Source: a virus. Taken from it: DNA of 64,000 nucleotides. Positions 43,401 through 50,021 of the stretch are shown one piece after another. The position numbers and the translations under genes were made by a program. The stretch lies in the IMG/VR virus record IMGVR_UViG_3300021964_000028, positions 26,682 to 90,681 of that record, one strand, 5' to 3'. The notes below the pieces were generated by a model. The model saw nothing but the letters and a program-made list of their open reading frames with translations. It was not told the DNA's origin and made no database searches. Each line of letters starts with the position of its first letter. The stretch's first letter is position 1.

Positions 43401-43463
43401 GTTAATGCAACTTCTCCTCTGAAAGTTTCTGCTAGAATCACCTGGACAGAATCTCAAGCATAA
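37419..43463 (+). CDS. Giant tail structural protein with cupredoxin-like segment, 2014 aa
   Basis: The largest gene in the window. It opens MAKKLVYNYTFNPGAAGVGN and has beta-rich domains of the type TVTTSTPHGLSVGVPIDVQG, similar to those in the 1988-residue protein. At about residues 1340-1427 a segment resembles plastocyanin-like cupredoxins: PGHPLWIK supplies a His, and YYYQCENHSPMGG supplies Cys, His and Met. The C-terminal part, with LDYSWYGAGKIRFGFKDTYG, recurs in cyanophage structural proteins. Function in the tail is inferred from neighbours. Confidence 0.78.
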   Translation: MAKKLVYNYTFNPGAAGVGNIVIHGYYPLKTLLLVTNVTDSQIIFSFADPTYAGSVDYSDATDETTIIFNYDTSSMDASDQIQIFVDEQEAKIDFSETFVDPVNKLRVSNPQNLIDTDFEYGLQPTKWETIELVNNIPSFYSKDSQYSIEDVAIVEAINRSSTVTVTTSTPHGLSVGVPIDVQGLTSPTAEGKFLITSVPSPSSFTYVAKENQILEQGAVNINTSYTTIRTGEFFIGSDVKFREDDGLSSDNRSNSTINVTTTDYVHGFTPGSNFYVTNTVGSKQYRLGYVTNDLASDDRPNVDFEDTIETSGTITPALTETKKMTGTYALKFDVNSVSTVDNSITWPNHRLRAGDVLLYVPPSNDTEIGGLQRFQLYYVKQALTADKITLCETSTSTTVAVNPEINLTSTGTSNFGRHQLILAYEYYYLRTWYSSWIGLIPRHAGYGSGSGWDRIPTSPFQPHGLSGRLAQRCKFIFKNYGLNNNWTGNRSVYATNRNANYTLGKSGTTPDGYDFIEDFSRFDLPHPFNTATNTSEPNYNWDATFRYFRRYSDYSYRNTQPGFGYIFTVDLDFDTEGDSIYVENHGVSVGSAATAYFEKTGGGNAVTRSDVVTTEGVAPTTTVFSGDLNVNVTAISPDRLRIGDLNRLQQWNGSYNLTLYRNNGTKDTFYVPGISVISNNETIFVETTGTATLPTGLTGPVKPEKGNVQAVYNASTRALDTIRETLTSNSLSTLLAYNNSQEYYPFVNSNITVDGGIQRLGWRRTALTVAGYYPEGSGNDANIWSTTSKDFTSLTGWANGQAFDPFDTTNRAGEGWYMCITPFTGQNTTIPYWVSVKQIPEYIEDNPAVGANAFFWSNRPNEDFPPTNLSSETNNANSEANWTDVTGSQAGLGWRYTHEGRWYQPNANRHGYIFLQVTIANNTWPQYKPQNTAFDISPILPFESLGNVSGQRYIICCVIPVKNNTAATNFGLTGTIYTFQELTDIVANEVAETLSNPVLTVGINTVKSRVVSNTRLALQNDDGVLYNLSGFGTASPGGNIVISTEEKTGGVDGYYQAYSVDSNSFKLGTNTGIAEKVVEWDYQNVNSLYITSVNHKIPNTQKVVYDEISGGIPGLTTNTEYYLDVTGPDTFGFKNSISGDRITMGSTLSGSFKLTVNSIAGISSIPGTVSISTISKVITGTDTDFPRYFKVGDDFIVENTTVSPSEYVRLTVDSIVDNTALTVRESPGISNETARLFVPTKINVRPDGTNVHRPFDGGVEITAGSSPNSNIVRQTRKYFRYQSGKGIQCSLAINFNPPRQIVSMFGQTNGTLVDNQDYEVNIRNRASSAYISFGEDRNGNVLSDNSKITVYDIDTLTLNVGAPGHPLWIKSAPTTGIGDSISQTYVTNNGTDEGSIVFDTTTVGVGTYYYQCENHSPMGGEIEVLPTPSAGPGETFVKFSTLTPHGLLKGNDVKIRGAGDSAYDGSYEIVAVNNEDAYYISSTTSATSIVSSPSLEYNIQEWNNSAVRCGLFDFQNGFFFEYDGSTLYAVRRSSTFQLPLRADVTFHSHIVNWTAGAKFTNKVDVNDYIVIRGTSYKVTSVTDEQLNIQPAYRGTSDVGITITKTVDTKVAQQDWNIDRADGTGPSGFKLDKTKIQMAYLDYSWYGAGKIRFGFKDTYGHVKYFHEFIHNNLLDEAYMRSGNIPGRYEITNFGGVVPSYIPSLFHWGTSVMMDGGFDDDKAYQFTATSNSLVFTNGDGDSADTVANSVVYYTSRNGRRNWYLRLFVAPVNLSKFTSGSALYTVDGQLNGETVNRTGFFGSAGFVDIFIGQTNGGQNLDITPSIVSSTTIYIGAPPSGGTAVELGPDTEIPVISIRLAPSVDNNLTGPVGSRDIINRMQLQLKSLGITLTHDCNVDLILNGSIDNKDFAAVDTPSLSELIVHDGGDQLKNGTKVFSFRASGGAEDATGARLGSTSDFDLSNITDLGNSILGGDDIFPNGPDLLTIAVSPIDTSGVNATSPLKVSARITWTESQA

Positions 43464-43471
43464 TAATCCTC

Positions 43472-43502
43472 AGAGGGTATAAAACTGTTTTATACCCCCT
43501 CT
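43472..43502 (+). terminator. Intrinsic terminator-like hairpin
   Basis: GAGGGTATAAAAC and GTTTTATACCCCCTC form a long stem with almost no loop after the giant gene's stop. The T tract is short, so strength is uncertain. Confidence 0.65.
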
Positions 43503-43503
43503 T

Positions 43504-43511
43504 CATAAATA
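43504..43511 (+). promoter_or_regulatory. Late-promoter-like box
   Basis: CATAAATA directly after the hairpin, 19 bases before the next ATG. Confidence 0.55.
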
Positions 43512-43529
43512 TTTCAAAAGCAGATAAAA

Positions 43530-45545
43530 ATGTCACCTATCAACTTTCCAGATAGTCCTACTCCAGGAGATGTCTTTAGAGACTTTGATACTGGGTACAA
43601 ATATGAATATGATGGCGTAGTTTGGAAAAGTTACGTCGATGGATCATCATCAAGTATCAAAGTTATTGATGATGTTTCATCACTATTTGATAGTTTTCAA
43701 AGAACTTTTGAGTTGAGAGTTGGTGGGACGTTATTTTATCCAATCAGTGCTCAACATATTAGAGTAGCACTTAATGGAGAACTGCAAACACCATATACAG
43801 ATTATACCGTATCTGGAGCACAGATTACATTCGATGTTCCACCAACACCAGGAACTGAGTTTTCTGTTGTCAATCTTCTGGTCACAGCAGGGTCTCCATA
43901 CACTGAAAGTTATCTAACCAATCTAGACGTAGAGAATAAAGTTACAGCATTATCTGGTGTTGTAACTACTATTCTTGGAACTAATATCGAATATGTTGGG
44001 GTTGGTTCTTTTGGTACTGTTGCGATTGGAGAAACTGTTGTTATTAACTCTGATCAAGGATTAGAGAATATCCTTTCTATTGACCCTACCACATCACAGA
44101 CAATCTATGATGCTCTATTAGTAAGTCCAACTCAGAACTTTCCTAATATTAACGTAGCAGGTGTTTCTACATTAGGTTTTACATCAACTAGTGGATTGTT
44201 TGCAGCATCAAATACTACCACGCCAGCTGCAATAATATATGGAAATGTTGGCATTAACACTGATAATCCTGGTAATACTCTAGATCTTACTGGTGATGTA
44301 GACCTTTATGGAAAGGTTATTATTGGTCCCAAGGATTATGCTGATACACTAGATCCTAATGTTGCATTAGGAGGTACTTTTGGTCTTAGACCACTTAATA
44401 TCGTTGGTTCTGATGCATCAATAAAAATTGCAAGATATGAACCAATACCAGGTACTGTTGGTCCTATTATAGAACTGCAACAATTGAATTCTAGTACTTC
44501 TGATGTTGTAGGCAAATCTTACATATCAAGTTCGAAAGGTAGTATTAGACTGGGTAATGTTATTGGATATGGAAACACTCTTATTTCATTTGAAACATTT
44601 GATGAAATAACTGGGGTTACAGAATATCTTGTTCAAATAAATGAAAAAGGTAATACAGGTATTGGTACAACTAATGCATCCGAAAAACTGGTTGTTGTGG
44701 GTAATGCCATTGTCAGTGACAGAGTAAGTATTGGTAGTACACTTAAAGTTCTTGAAGATGCTTGGGTAAGAAATACCTTAAGTGTTGGAAGTTCAGATGT
44801 TTCAGGTAGCGTTCCTACAGATGAAGGTGTAATCTCTGCTGTTGGTAATGGTAAGAATGTTATTATCATCCAAGCAGATGAAAATACTGGTGATAGAGGA
44901 TTAGCATTTAGAAATGAGTTTGATCGTTATGCTGCATACATCAATCTAGCACCAAATGATACTCCAGATCAAGGAGATCTTGTATTTGGACATGCAGTAA
45001 CCAACGTTGCTAATGTTGATGACGTTGATGAAGTAATGAGATTAAGTAATGGTGGTGTTGGTATTGGAACCACCATTGCAAGAGAGTCTCTGCATGTTTT
45101 TGGTGGAACAAGACTTGAAGGTGATGTATATCTCAGGGGAGGTATGTTGGTTGAGAAATCAATAACCTCAAATGGTAGTGTTGGAAATCAAACATTAACT
45201 CCTATAGGTCTTTCTACGGGAACAAGTTTTTTCTATGATGCTGTCGAACTTGGAGAAATGATACCTCACTTCAGATATGATGCATCAACAACATTGTATG
45301 ATTCGTTAGATATTGGCGAATCTGTTACAGTTTCTATATCTGCAAATACAAATAACATAGGATTCTGTACAACTATCTACATTGATGGTGCATTACAATA
45401 TCTGTACTGGCCAAATGGTGTAGTACCAACAACTACCGCTGCCCAATCACGCGACAAATATGTATTTAATATCATGAAGACAGGTGTTCCACCAAATGAA
45501 TGGACAGTTATGGCAACAGTTTCCAACAACATTCTAGTCTCATGA
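43530..45545 (+). CDS. Tail-fibre-like protein, 671 aa
   Basis: The N-terminus INFPDSPTPGDVFRDFDTGY then KYEYDGVVWKSY is a common phage fibre anchor. Next comes VALNGELQTPYTDYTVSGAQ then ITFDVPPTPGTEF. The middle has repeated IGTT and VGIGT motifs (GNTGIGTTNASEKLVVVGNA), typical of trimeric fibre shafts. The C-terminus is a small beta domain. The stop overlaps the next gene's start, so the two are coupled. Confidence 0.8.
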   Translation: MSPINFPDSPTPGDVFRDFDTGYKYEYDGVVWKSYVDGSSSSIKVIDDVSSLFDSFQRTFELRVGGTLFYPISAQHIRVALNGELQTPYTDYTVSGAQITFDVPPTPGTEFSVVNLLVTAGSPYTESYLTNLDVENKVTALSGVVTTILGTNIEYVGVGSFGTVAIGETVVINSDQGLENILSIDPTTSQTIYDALLVSPTQNFPNINVAGVSTLGFTSTSGLFAASNTTTPAAIIYGNVGINTDNPGNTLDLTGDVDLYGKVIIGPKDYADTLDPNVALGGTFGLRPLNIVGSDASIKIARYEPIPGTVGPIIELQQLNSSTSDVVGKSYISSSKGSIRLGNVIGYGNTLISFETFDEITGVTEYLVQINEKGNTGIGTTNASEKLVVVGNAIVSDRVSIGSTLKVLEDAWVRNTLSVGSSDVSGSVPTDEGVISAVGNGKNVIIIQADENTGDRGLAFRNEFDRYAAYINLAPNDTPDQGDLVFGHAVTNVANVDDVDEVMRLSNGGVGIGTTIARESLHVFGGTRLEGDVYLRGGMLVEKSITSNGSVGNQTLTPIGLSTGTSFFYDAVELGEMIPHFRYDASTTLYDSLDIGESVTVSISANTNNIGFCTTIYIDGALQYLYWPNGVVPTTTAAQSRDKYVFNIMKTGVPPNEWTVMATVSNNILVS

Positions 45546-46342
45546 ATCTAGATTTTAATACTAAGCAGAAACCTTTCGATACTTTTGGATCATTTTCTTC
45601 TGGAAGTATAACTCCAACCTCACAAAGTGGTAGAAGTCCATATGATCCTGGGATTAGTGCTTATGATATCAAAAGAAGGTATCCAGATTCTCCTAATGGT
45701 TTTTATTGGATTAAAGGTGCTAATGGGAATGCAATACCTGTTTGGTGTCAGATGATCGATAATGGTAATGGTTTTGGGTGGATGTTAATCGCTACTGCTC
45801 AAGGTAATGGTAATACTGCTGCTGGAAATGCAGCATCATCAGCTATACATACTACCGCCGCTGTAGGTGAAATTGATCTTTCTACTGGCACTATTCCATC
45901 AGCATATAAGATTTCAGATGTAGATATAAACTATTGGACATCTAGAGCACGTCCACAACTAGATCACCCAAAACTTGTAAGTACACCAGTTTTTGGACTT
46001 GCGTGTCCTGCTACAGTTCCTGCTAATAAAAATCTATGGTATGGAGAAGTCATTGAATGGTTCATTCCAGATACTAATTGGACTAATAATAACATAGATT
46101 TTAGGGGGAAAAACACTGGGACATTTAGTAATAGAGGTTATGATACCTATAGTCAATATTTTTTAGGAACACCACTTAATAATAACTCATACCTTTCTGG
46201 AACATTTACTGGATTGGGTCCAACTCTATTTGAAAGTTGGAATTCATGGGGAAATCAAATAGTATTTGGTGCAAATATTGGTGGTGGTTTTTATCAAGTG
46301 GAATGGAGAACTAATGGATTTTGTTTCTATCGTGCAGGATAA
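45542..46342 (+). CDS. Fibrinogen-like (FReD-type) candidate adhesin, 266 aa
   Basis: Starts at the ATGA overlap (45542). Residues about 40-85, ISAYDIKRRYPDSPNGFYWI then KGANGNAIPVWCQMIDNGNG and FGWMLIA, match the opening of fibrinogen-related domains (GxYxI, WCxM, GGWxxI). The end VEWRTNGFCFYRAG has a second Cys. As the last gene of the fibre cluster it is a good receptor-binding candidate. Confidence 0.68.
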   Translation: MNLDFNTKQKPFDTFGSFSSGSITPTSQSGRSPYDPGISAYDIKRRYPDSPNGFYWIKGANGNAIPVWCQMIDNGNGFGWMLIATAQGNGNTAAGNAASSAIHTTAAVGEIDLSTGTIPSAYKISDVDINYWTSRARPQLDHPKLVSTPVFGLACPATVPANKNLWYGEVIEWFIPDTNWTNNNIDFRGKNTGTFSNRGYDTYSQYFLGTPLNNNSYLSGTFTGLGPTLFESWNSWGNQIVFGANIGGGFYQVEWRTNGFCFYRAG

Positions 46343-46366
46343 AACCAGTTTATAAACTGTCCACTT

Positions 46367-46393
46367 AACCCCGCAGCAACGCTGTGGGGTTTT
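46367..46393 (+). terminator. Terminator closing the tail cluster
   Basis: AACCCCGCAG pairs with CTGTGGGGTT around CAACG, followed by T residues. Just before it lies a 14-base perfect palindrome CAGTTTATAAACTG (46346-46359). A TATACT at 46393-46398 may serve as a -10 for the next gene. Confidence 0.85.
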
Positions 46394-46421
46394 ATACTAT
46401 ATGGGTATCCATGAGGTGAAC

Positions 46422-46520
46422 ATGTCAACCACAGATAAAATCATTTTTGTGGGATCCTTTTTCATTTTAATGAACTGGGGTGTTCGCGTTACTAATGCAA
46501 CCTTTGAGTTTTTGTTCTGA
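46422..46520 (+). CDS. Small membrane peptide, 32 aa
   Basis: MSTTDKIIFVGSFFILMNWG then VRVTNATFEFLF, a single hydrophobic helix. GAGGTGA precedes the ATG, and the stop overlaps the next ATG. Unknown role; the good ribosome site and coupling support it being real. Confidence 0.6.
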   Translation: MSTTDKIIFVGSFFILMNWGVRVTNATFEFLF

Positions 46521-46951
46521 TGTTGTACTTAGAACAGTCAGGAAAAGGGTCTAGAAGACTCTCTAAGGACGTTGTAACGTGGTTTATGTGGAAATACCTT
46601 CCTAGACACAATATAGAGGTTTCTTTGCTTCATAGAGGTCTTTTAAGAGAAGGTGTTTATGGGTGGTGTAGCGTACAAGATTGTGATCATCGACCAAGAT
46701 CCTTTTTGGTTGAGGTTCATAATAAACTAGACCAAGACACTTTCATTAAAGTTTTACTACATGAACTTTGGCATGTCAAACAGTTTGTTACTGGTGATAT
46801 GAGAGACAAAAAAGGTAAAAAACACTGGAAAGGAGTTGACATCTCTGATGTTGACTATGATGACGATCCTAGTGAGATTGAAGCAACTGAAATGGAAAAC
46901 CCATTGCATTACGAGTACAGTCTTGACAGACTCATCGGATCCATTGTATAA
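46520..46951 (+). CDS. SprT-like zinc metalloprotease, 143 aa
   Basis: HELWHVKQF (81-89) is the HExxH zinc motif with Leu-Trp inside. The third ligand could be a later Glu or His (EATEMENPLHYE). The layout resembles small SprT/WSS1-type peptidases. It may process phage proteins or act on DNA-protein crosslinks. Its last codons contain the -35 of the next promoter. Confidence 0.78.
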   Translation: MLYLEQSGKGSRRLSKDVVTWFMWKYLPRHNIEVSLLHRGLLREGVYGWCSVQDCDHRPRSFLVEVHNKLDQDTFIKVLLHELWHVKQFVTGDMRDKKGKKHWKGVDISDVDYDDDPSEIEATEMENPLHYEYSLDRLIGSIV

Positions 46952-46952
46952 T
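46923..46952 (+). promoter_or_regulatory. Sigma70-like promoter
   Basis: TTGACA (46923-46928), an 18-base spacer, then TATAAT (46947-46952). It shares TTGACAGACTCATC with the promoter at 57172, a sign of duplication or strong constraint. Confidence 0.83.
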
Positions 46953-46989
46953 CGCTTTGTCAGTATTGGAGTTCATTAAAGACTAATCT

Positions 46990-47184
46990 ATGAAAAAGAA
47001 GTTTGTTTCTCTTGTTCCTTTGAGTTCAGCAGCAAAGTTTCGATTTGCCACTGAAATGGATCATTTTCACGCATGTATGGTTTTAGGAGAGACTGATGAC
47101 ATGTTTGATTTGGTTTCTTTGAATGGTCAGTATTTGACTAAAGTTCCTAAGAAAGGGAACTCTCACTGGCAAGTTGTTAAATAG
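46990..47184 (+). CDS. Hypothetical protein, 64 aa, paralogue of 62594-62779
   Basis: MKKKFVSLVPLSSAAKFRFA, then FDLVSLNGQYLTKVPKKGNS HWQVV. It shares its order of elements with the 61-residue protein at 62594-62779 (PKSKKARNRF, VFLRSLNGKNFFWV, KDWN). The likely fold is a small beta-barrel. First gene after a strong early promoter. Confidence 0.72.
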   Translation: MKKKFVSLVPLSSAAKFRFATEMDHFHACMVLGETDDMFDLVSLNGQYLTKVPKKGNSHWQVVK

Positions 47185-47207
47185 TTTTACATTAGAGTAT
47201 TCTAACT

Positions 47208-47405
47208 ATGAAAGATCAGTACACCATTGACGACGGCGAATCCAAACAAGACAAATGGAATCGTGGTCTTGATATTTTTATTGAATCAGTGCATAAACCA
47301 GATCCTGCACTAAGGCAATGTGCCCATAATCAAAAGTGTTACCATGAGTTAATGGAAGTGAGAGATAATGTATTGAAATACTTAAATACACTTAGATGGC
47401 ATTGA
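47208..47405 (+). CDS. Hypothetical protein, 65 aa
   Basis: MKDQYTIDDGESKQDKWNRG, helical, with two Cys (RQCAHNQKCYHELMEV). Lies in the early gene string after the 46923 promoter and 2 bases before the next ATG. Unknown function. Confidence 0.68.
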   Translation: MKDQYTIDDGESKQDKWNRGLDIFIESVHKPDPALRQCAHNQKCYHELMEVRDNVLKYLNTLRWH

Positions 47406-47406
47406 A

Positions 47407-47601
47407 ATGAACTATAAACCATATAGTCCTGAGTGGCACAGATATAGGTATTTGAAGGAAGCGATTGATAAGTACCTGGATGATTATGTTGATAATCAGG
47501 ATATCATGAATGATATTTTAGATATTATCTGTGATCGTTCAGAAATAGCATACAAAGAGTTTAGTAAACTCAATGAACTAGAAGCAAAATTGCGTAACTA
47601 A
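47407..47601 (+). CDS. Hypothetical protein, 64 aa
   Basis: MNYKPYSPEWHRYRYLKEAI then DKYLDDYVDNQDIMNDILDI. Aromatic N-terminus and acidic helical body. One base separates it from the next start. No domain recognised. Confidence 0.68.
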   Translation: MNYKPYSPEWHRYRYLKEAIDKYLDDYVDNQDIMNDILDIICDRSEIAYKEFSKLNELEAKLRN

Positions 47602-47602
47602 A

Positions 47603-47920
47603 ATGCTTTCAACTCAATACAGACTAAAACTAGAGTTTATTTGCAAATGTATTGTAAATGGGGAAGAAGTAAAACTTGAAGATATTATTTGGGCAGAGAA
47701 ACTTGCTAAAGCAAATACTACTGCAAGGGATTGGTTAAACAAAGCACGCAGAAAGGCAGCAAATCCTGATATGCAGGAGGGAAGTATGGATGATTTTATG
47801 AATAAAATGGGTTTAGGAGATCCTGACCCATCAAATCACCGCACTGGTTTCGGTAGTGCTGATGAAATAGTAGACTGGTTTAGGCAAGACAAACCAGATG
47901 ATTGGCGCACTCGTGATTGA
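47603..47920 (+). CDS. Conserved cyanophage hypothetical protein, 105 aa
   Basis: MLSTQYRLKLEFICKCIVNG, then a helical basic region (ARDWLNKARRKAANPDMQEG) and an acidic C-terminus with GSADEIVDWFRQDKPDDWRT. I have the impression of a widespread cyanophage family but know no function. A regulatory hairpin before the HNH gene begins 15 bases after its stop. Confidence 0.72.
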   Translation: MLSTQYRLKLEFICKCIVNGEEVKLEDIIWAEKLAKANTTARDWLNKARRKAANPDMQEGSMDDFMNKMGLGDPDPSNHRTGFGSADEIVDWFRQDKPDDWRTRD

Positions 47921-47935
47921 TGGTGGGCAGCAACA

Positions 47936-48013
47936 GTAAGTCTTGGCGGAATTATGTTGCGTAAGACCCACCCATATGTTATGATAAATAATAATAGTCA
48001 CGCCAAGACTTAC
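47936..48013 (+). promoter_or_regulatory. 13-bp inverted repeat masking the HNH gene start
   Basis: GTAAGTCTTGGCG (47936-47948) and CGCCAAGACTTAC (48001-48013) are perfect complements separated by 52 bases. The right arm ends one base before the HNH ATG at 48015, so read-through RNA would hide the ribosome site. A late box lies inside the loop. Confidence 0.8.
47983..47990 (+). promoter_or_regulatory. Late-promoter-like box inside the hairpin loop
   Basis: GATAAATA, one base from consensus. Transcription would start near 47997, after the left arm and just before the right arm, giving an RNA that cannot form the stem. Confidence 0.6.
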
Positions 48014-48014
48014 A

Positions 48015-48476
48015 ATGAAAGTATCACAACATCCACTGTATCATACTTGGAATGGTATGGTTCGTCGCTGTAAAGACCCCAAAAATATAAATTATCCAGA
48101 TTATGGTGCTCGTGGAATAGAAATTTATGAAGAGTGGTCTGAAAGAGGGTTTCACGGCACCACACAAACTCCGCCAGGTTTTATAAAGTTTCTAAAATAT
48201 ATTGATGAAAATTTGGGTGAAAGACCAGAAGGATGCTCTATTGATAGAATAGACAACAACTCTGGATACATTCCTGGTAATATAAGATGGGCGGATAACT
48301 ATACACAAAATATAAATCGTAGATGTCCGAATGGTTCTTTGAGAAATATAAGAAAAGTTCCGTCTGGTAAATATCAAGTTAATATGTGGTATAAAAAAAC
48401 TAACTATTATGTTGGAACTTATAACACAGTAGATGAGGCAGTTATTGCCAGAGATAAGTATAGAAAAGAATTATAG
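48015..48476 (+). CDS. HNH endonuclease with AP2-like domain
   Basis: 153 residues. The N-terminal region HPLYHTWNGMVRRCKDPKNI then YPDYGARGIEIYEEW, with the HNH core CSIDRIDNNSGYIPGNIRWA (74-93), is typical of phage free-standing homing endonucleases. The C-terminal IRKVPSGKYQVNMWYKKTNY, then VGTYNTVDEAVIARDKYR, matches AP2 DNA-binding units. It cuts DNA and may spread by homing. No intron borders are seen, so it is free-standing between two small genes. Expression looks restricted to late transcripts. Confidence 0.92.
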   Translation: MKVSQHPLYHTWNGMVRRCKDPKNINYPDYGARGIEIYEEWSERGFHGTTQTPPGFIKFLKYIDENLGERPEGCSIDRIDNNSGYIPGNIRWADNYTQNINRRCPNGSLRNIRKVPSGKYQVNMWYKKTNYYVGTYNTVDEAVIARDKYRKEL

Positions 48477-48484
48477 GAGGCAAC

Positions 48485-48724
48485 GTGACTAAAACTGTAG
48501 TTATCTATTCTAATGGTAGTCAAGAATGTGAACGTATAAAAATGCTTTTACAAAGTCTTGATGGAGAATTTCATGAATATCTTGTAGATTGTGATTTCAG
48601 TGAAAGACAGTTTCGGATGGAGTTTGGAGATGAAGCAACATATCCACAAGTTGCGATAGGTAACAAACACATCGGAAATATGAATGAAACTCTTAAATAT
48701 ATGAAACAAAACGGAATGATTTAA
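48485..48724 (+). CDS. Glutaredoxin-like protein lacking the N-terminal active-site Cys
   Basis: 79 residues. It aligns with the glutaredoxin at 2309: VIYSNGSQECERIKMLL versus VIYTKNGCYYCDQIKKVL. The nucleophilic Cys is Ser12, with only Cys15 left. TYPQVAIGNKHIGNMNETLK keeps the cis-Pro but lacks the GGC motif. Normal dithiol chemistry is therefore unlikely. It may have become a binding or regulatory protein. GGAGG precedes the GTG-ACT leader; start ATG/GTG at 48485. Confidence 0.82.
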   Translation: MTKTVVIYSNGSQECERIKMLLQSLDGEFHEYLVDCDFSERQFRMEFGDEATYPQVAIGNKHIGNMNETLKYMKQNGMI

Positions 48725-48969
48725 TGAATACTTACAACTCAACACTTCTAATAATCTTTGGTGTTATTGGATACATAATGATAGTTGACAAAAATGTTGC
48801 AGACTATTTTATTCTTTTAACTAAGATTATTGGGTTAAATGCTGAGAGATTGTATTGGATGATACGGTTGCATCCTAAAAACTTTGTAACAACCTGGATC
48901 AGCAACCGAAAGTATGATAAGATTGCAAGGCAGATGCACAAGGAGTTCCAAGACCGCAGTGATCAGTGA
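48724..48969 (+). CDS. Small membrane-anchored protein, 81 aa
   Basis: MNTYNSTLLIIFGVIGYIMI is a hydrophobic N-terminal helix, followed by a basic soluble part (KNFVTTWISNRKYDKIARQM). It overlaps the previous stop by one base (TAATG) and the deaminase gene by 11 bases. Function unknown. Confidence 0.68.
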   Translation: MNTYNSTLLIIFGVIGYIMIVDKNVADYFILLTKIIGLNAERLYWMIRLHPKNFVTTWISNRKYDKIARQMHKEFQDRSDQ

Positions 48970-49363
48970 CAGCATTTACAAACTTGCTATTGAAGTTGCA
49001 AAATCATCACGCTCAAAAAAGAAAGTTGGTGCAGTTTTACTAAACAAAAGCAAAGTAGTTGTTTCTGGCACTAATCTAGAAAGAAAATCACATCCTCTAC
49101 AGGCAAGATTTGCTGAACGTGCAGGACTCAAAGAAAAGATTTATCTTCATGCCGAGATTTCCGCACTTGTCAAATGTAGAGAAGAATGTGATACTATAGT
49201 AGTTGCACGAGTTAATCCTCAAAACAAACTTCGAATGGCACGTCCATGCCCAATCTGTGAACTGGCACTAAAAGAAGCAGGGATTACAAAAATCCATTAC
49301 ACTACAAACCAAGGTTTTCTTTACGAGTATCAATGTTTGACAAAACTGACCATGATGAGATGA
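48959..49363 (+). CDS. Cytidine/deoxycytidylate deaminase-like protein
   Basis: 134 residues from GTG 48959, which has AGGAG at 48940 upstream; an ATG at 48914 would add residues from inside the previous gene. The zinc site is H64-A-E66 (LHAEISALVK) and P96-C-P-I-C100, the standard HAE...PCxxC pair. It probably deaminates cytosine nucleotides, as T4 Cd does for dCMP, feeding dTMP synthesis with ThyX. It is only distantly like T4 Cd, so substrate is uncertain. The next gene starts inside its end. Confidence 0.82.
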   Translation: MISDSIYKLAIEVAKSSRSKKKVGAVLLNKSKVVVSGTNLERKSHPLQARFAERAGLKEKIYLHAEISALVKCREECDTIVVARVNPQNKLRMARPCPICELALKEAGITKIHYTTNQGFLYEYQCLTKLTMMR

Positions 49364-49635
49364 AAGAGCGTCTTAGTGATGTTGTTTTTGAATATCTTTC
49401 CGATAAAGAATCACTGCCACTATTTCTATCAGACTTAAATGAAATAGTTAAAAGTAACTATGACTACTTCAAAACTTATGCAGATGGGTGTAAAGAAGTT
49501 TTAGATAAACTTCCTGTTTATCACAACGATCTTGTTGAGTACTCCAAGTATTATTATGATCGAGATCGTAATCGAAGCACCTCAATCAATAATGCTTCTA
49601 AAAAGGATTGGGATGACTTTTGGGAAGGTTTGTAA
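49333..49635 (+). CDS. Hypothetical acidic protein, 100 aa
   Basis: MFDKTDHDEMKERLSDVVFE then YLSDKESLPLFLSDLNEIVK. Predominantly helical. Overlaps the deaminase by 31 bases and the following ATG by one base, so coupled. No known domain. Confidence 0.68.
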   Translation: MFDKTDHDEMKERLSDVVFEYLSDKESLPLFLSDLNEIVKSNYDYFKTYADGCKEVLDKLPVYHNDLVEYSKYYYDRDRNRSTSINNASKKDWDDFWEGL

Positions 49636-49805
49636 TGGCAAATAACAAATGGAACATTGATGATGATGAGAGTCTATACGAGATCATCATGAACTTAGAA
49701 AAAAGAGTAAATGAGTTAGAAAAAGAAAATGTGGGAACCACAAACACACTTTACGAAATCTTGAACACTTTAGAAACAATCCAATGGCACTATCAAAATC
49801 AGTAG
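49635..49805 (+). CDS. Hypothetical coiled-coil protein, 56 aa
   Basis: MANNKWNIDDDESLYEIIMN then LEKRVNELEKENVGTTNTLY. A clear heptad-like helix. The start is at the TAATG overlap (49635). It overlaps the next gene by 22 bases. Function unknown. Confidence 0.68.
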   Translation: MANNKWNIDDDESLYEIIMNLEKRVNELEKENVGTTNTLYEILNTLETIQWHYQNQ

Positions 49806-49981
49806 AAGAAAGTTTGAATGAAGCGGAGAGTAATCTTCGCAATGCTCTAGCATTTGCTGCTAGACAAGAAAGACCTCTTGTTTGTAATAACATCTCCAAA
49901 CTTATTTTGGATATTGAACATATCAAGTCTTTTGATGAACTACTAGATACTATTGATCAATCTATTCAGATTGACAAATAA
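49784..49981 (+). CDS. Conserved cyanophage hypothetical protein, 65 aa
   Basis: MALSKSVEESLNEAESNLRN then ALAFAARQERPLVCNNISKL. Helical. I have the impression of a conserved small cyanophage protein, unknown role. Lies in a tightly overlapping string of genes. Confidence 0.7.
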   Translation: MALSKSVEESLNEAESNLRNALAFAARQERPLVCNNISKLILDIEHIKSFDELLDTIDQSIQIDK

Positions 49982-50021
49982 ACTACAAACAAGTAAACTT
50001 ACGGAGTAACCTAAAGAAGAA

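Noticed and set aside
48015-48476. HNH gene lying in a group I intron or intein
   Set aside because: Flanking genes are complete on their own and no split exon or splice-site pattern is visible.
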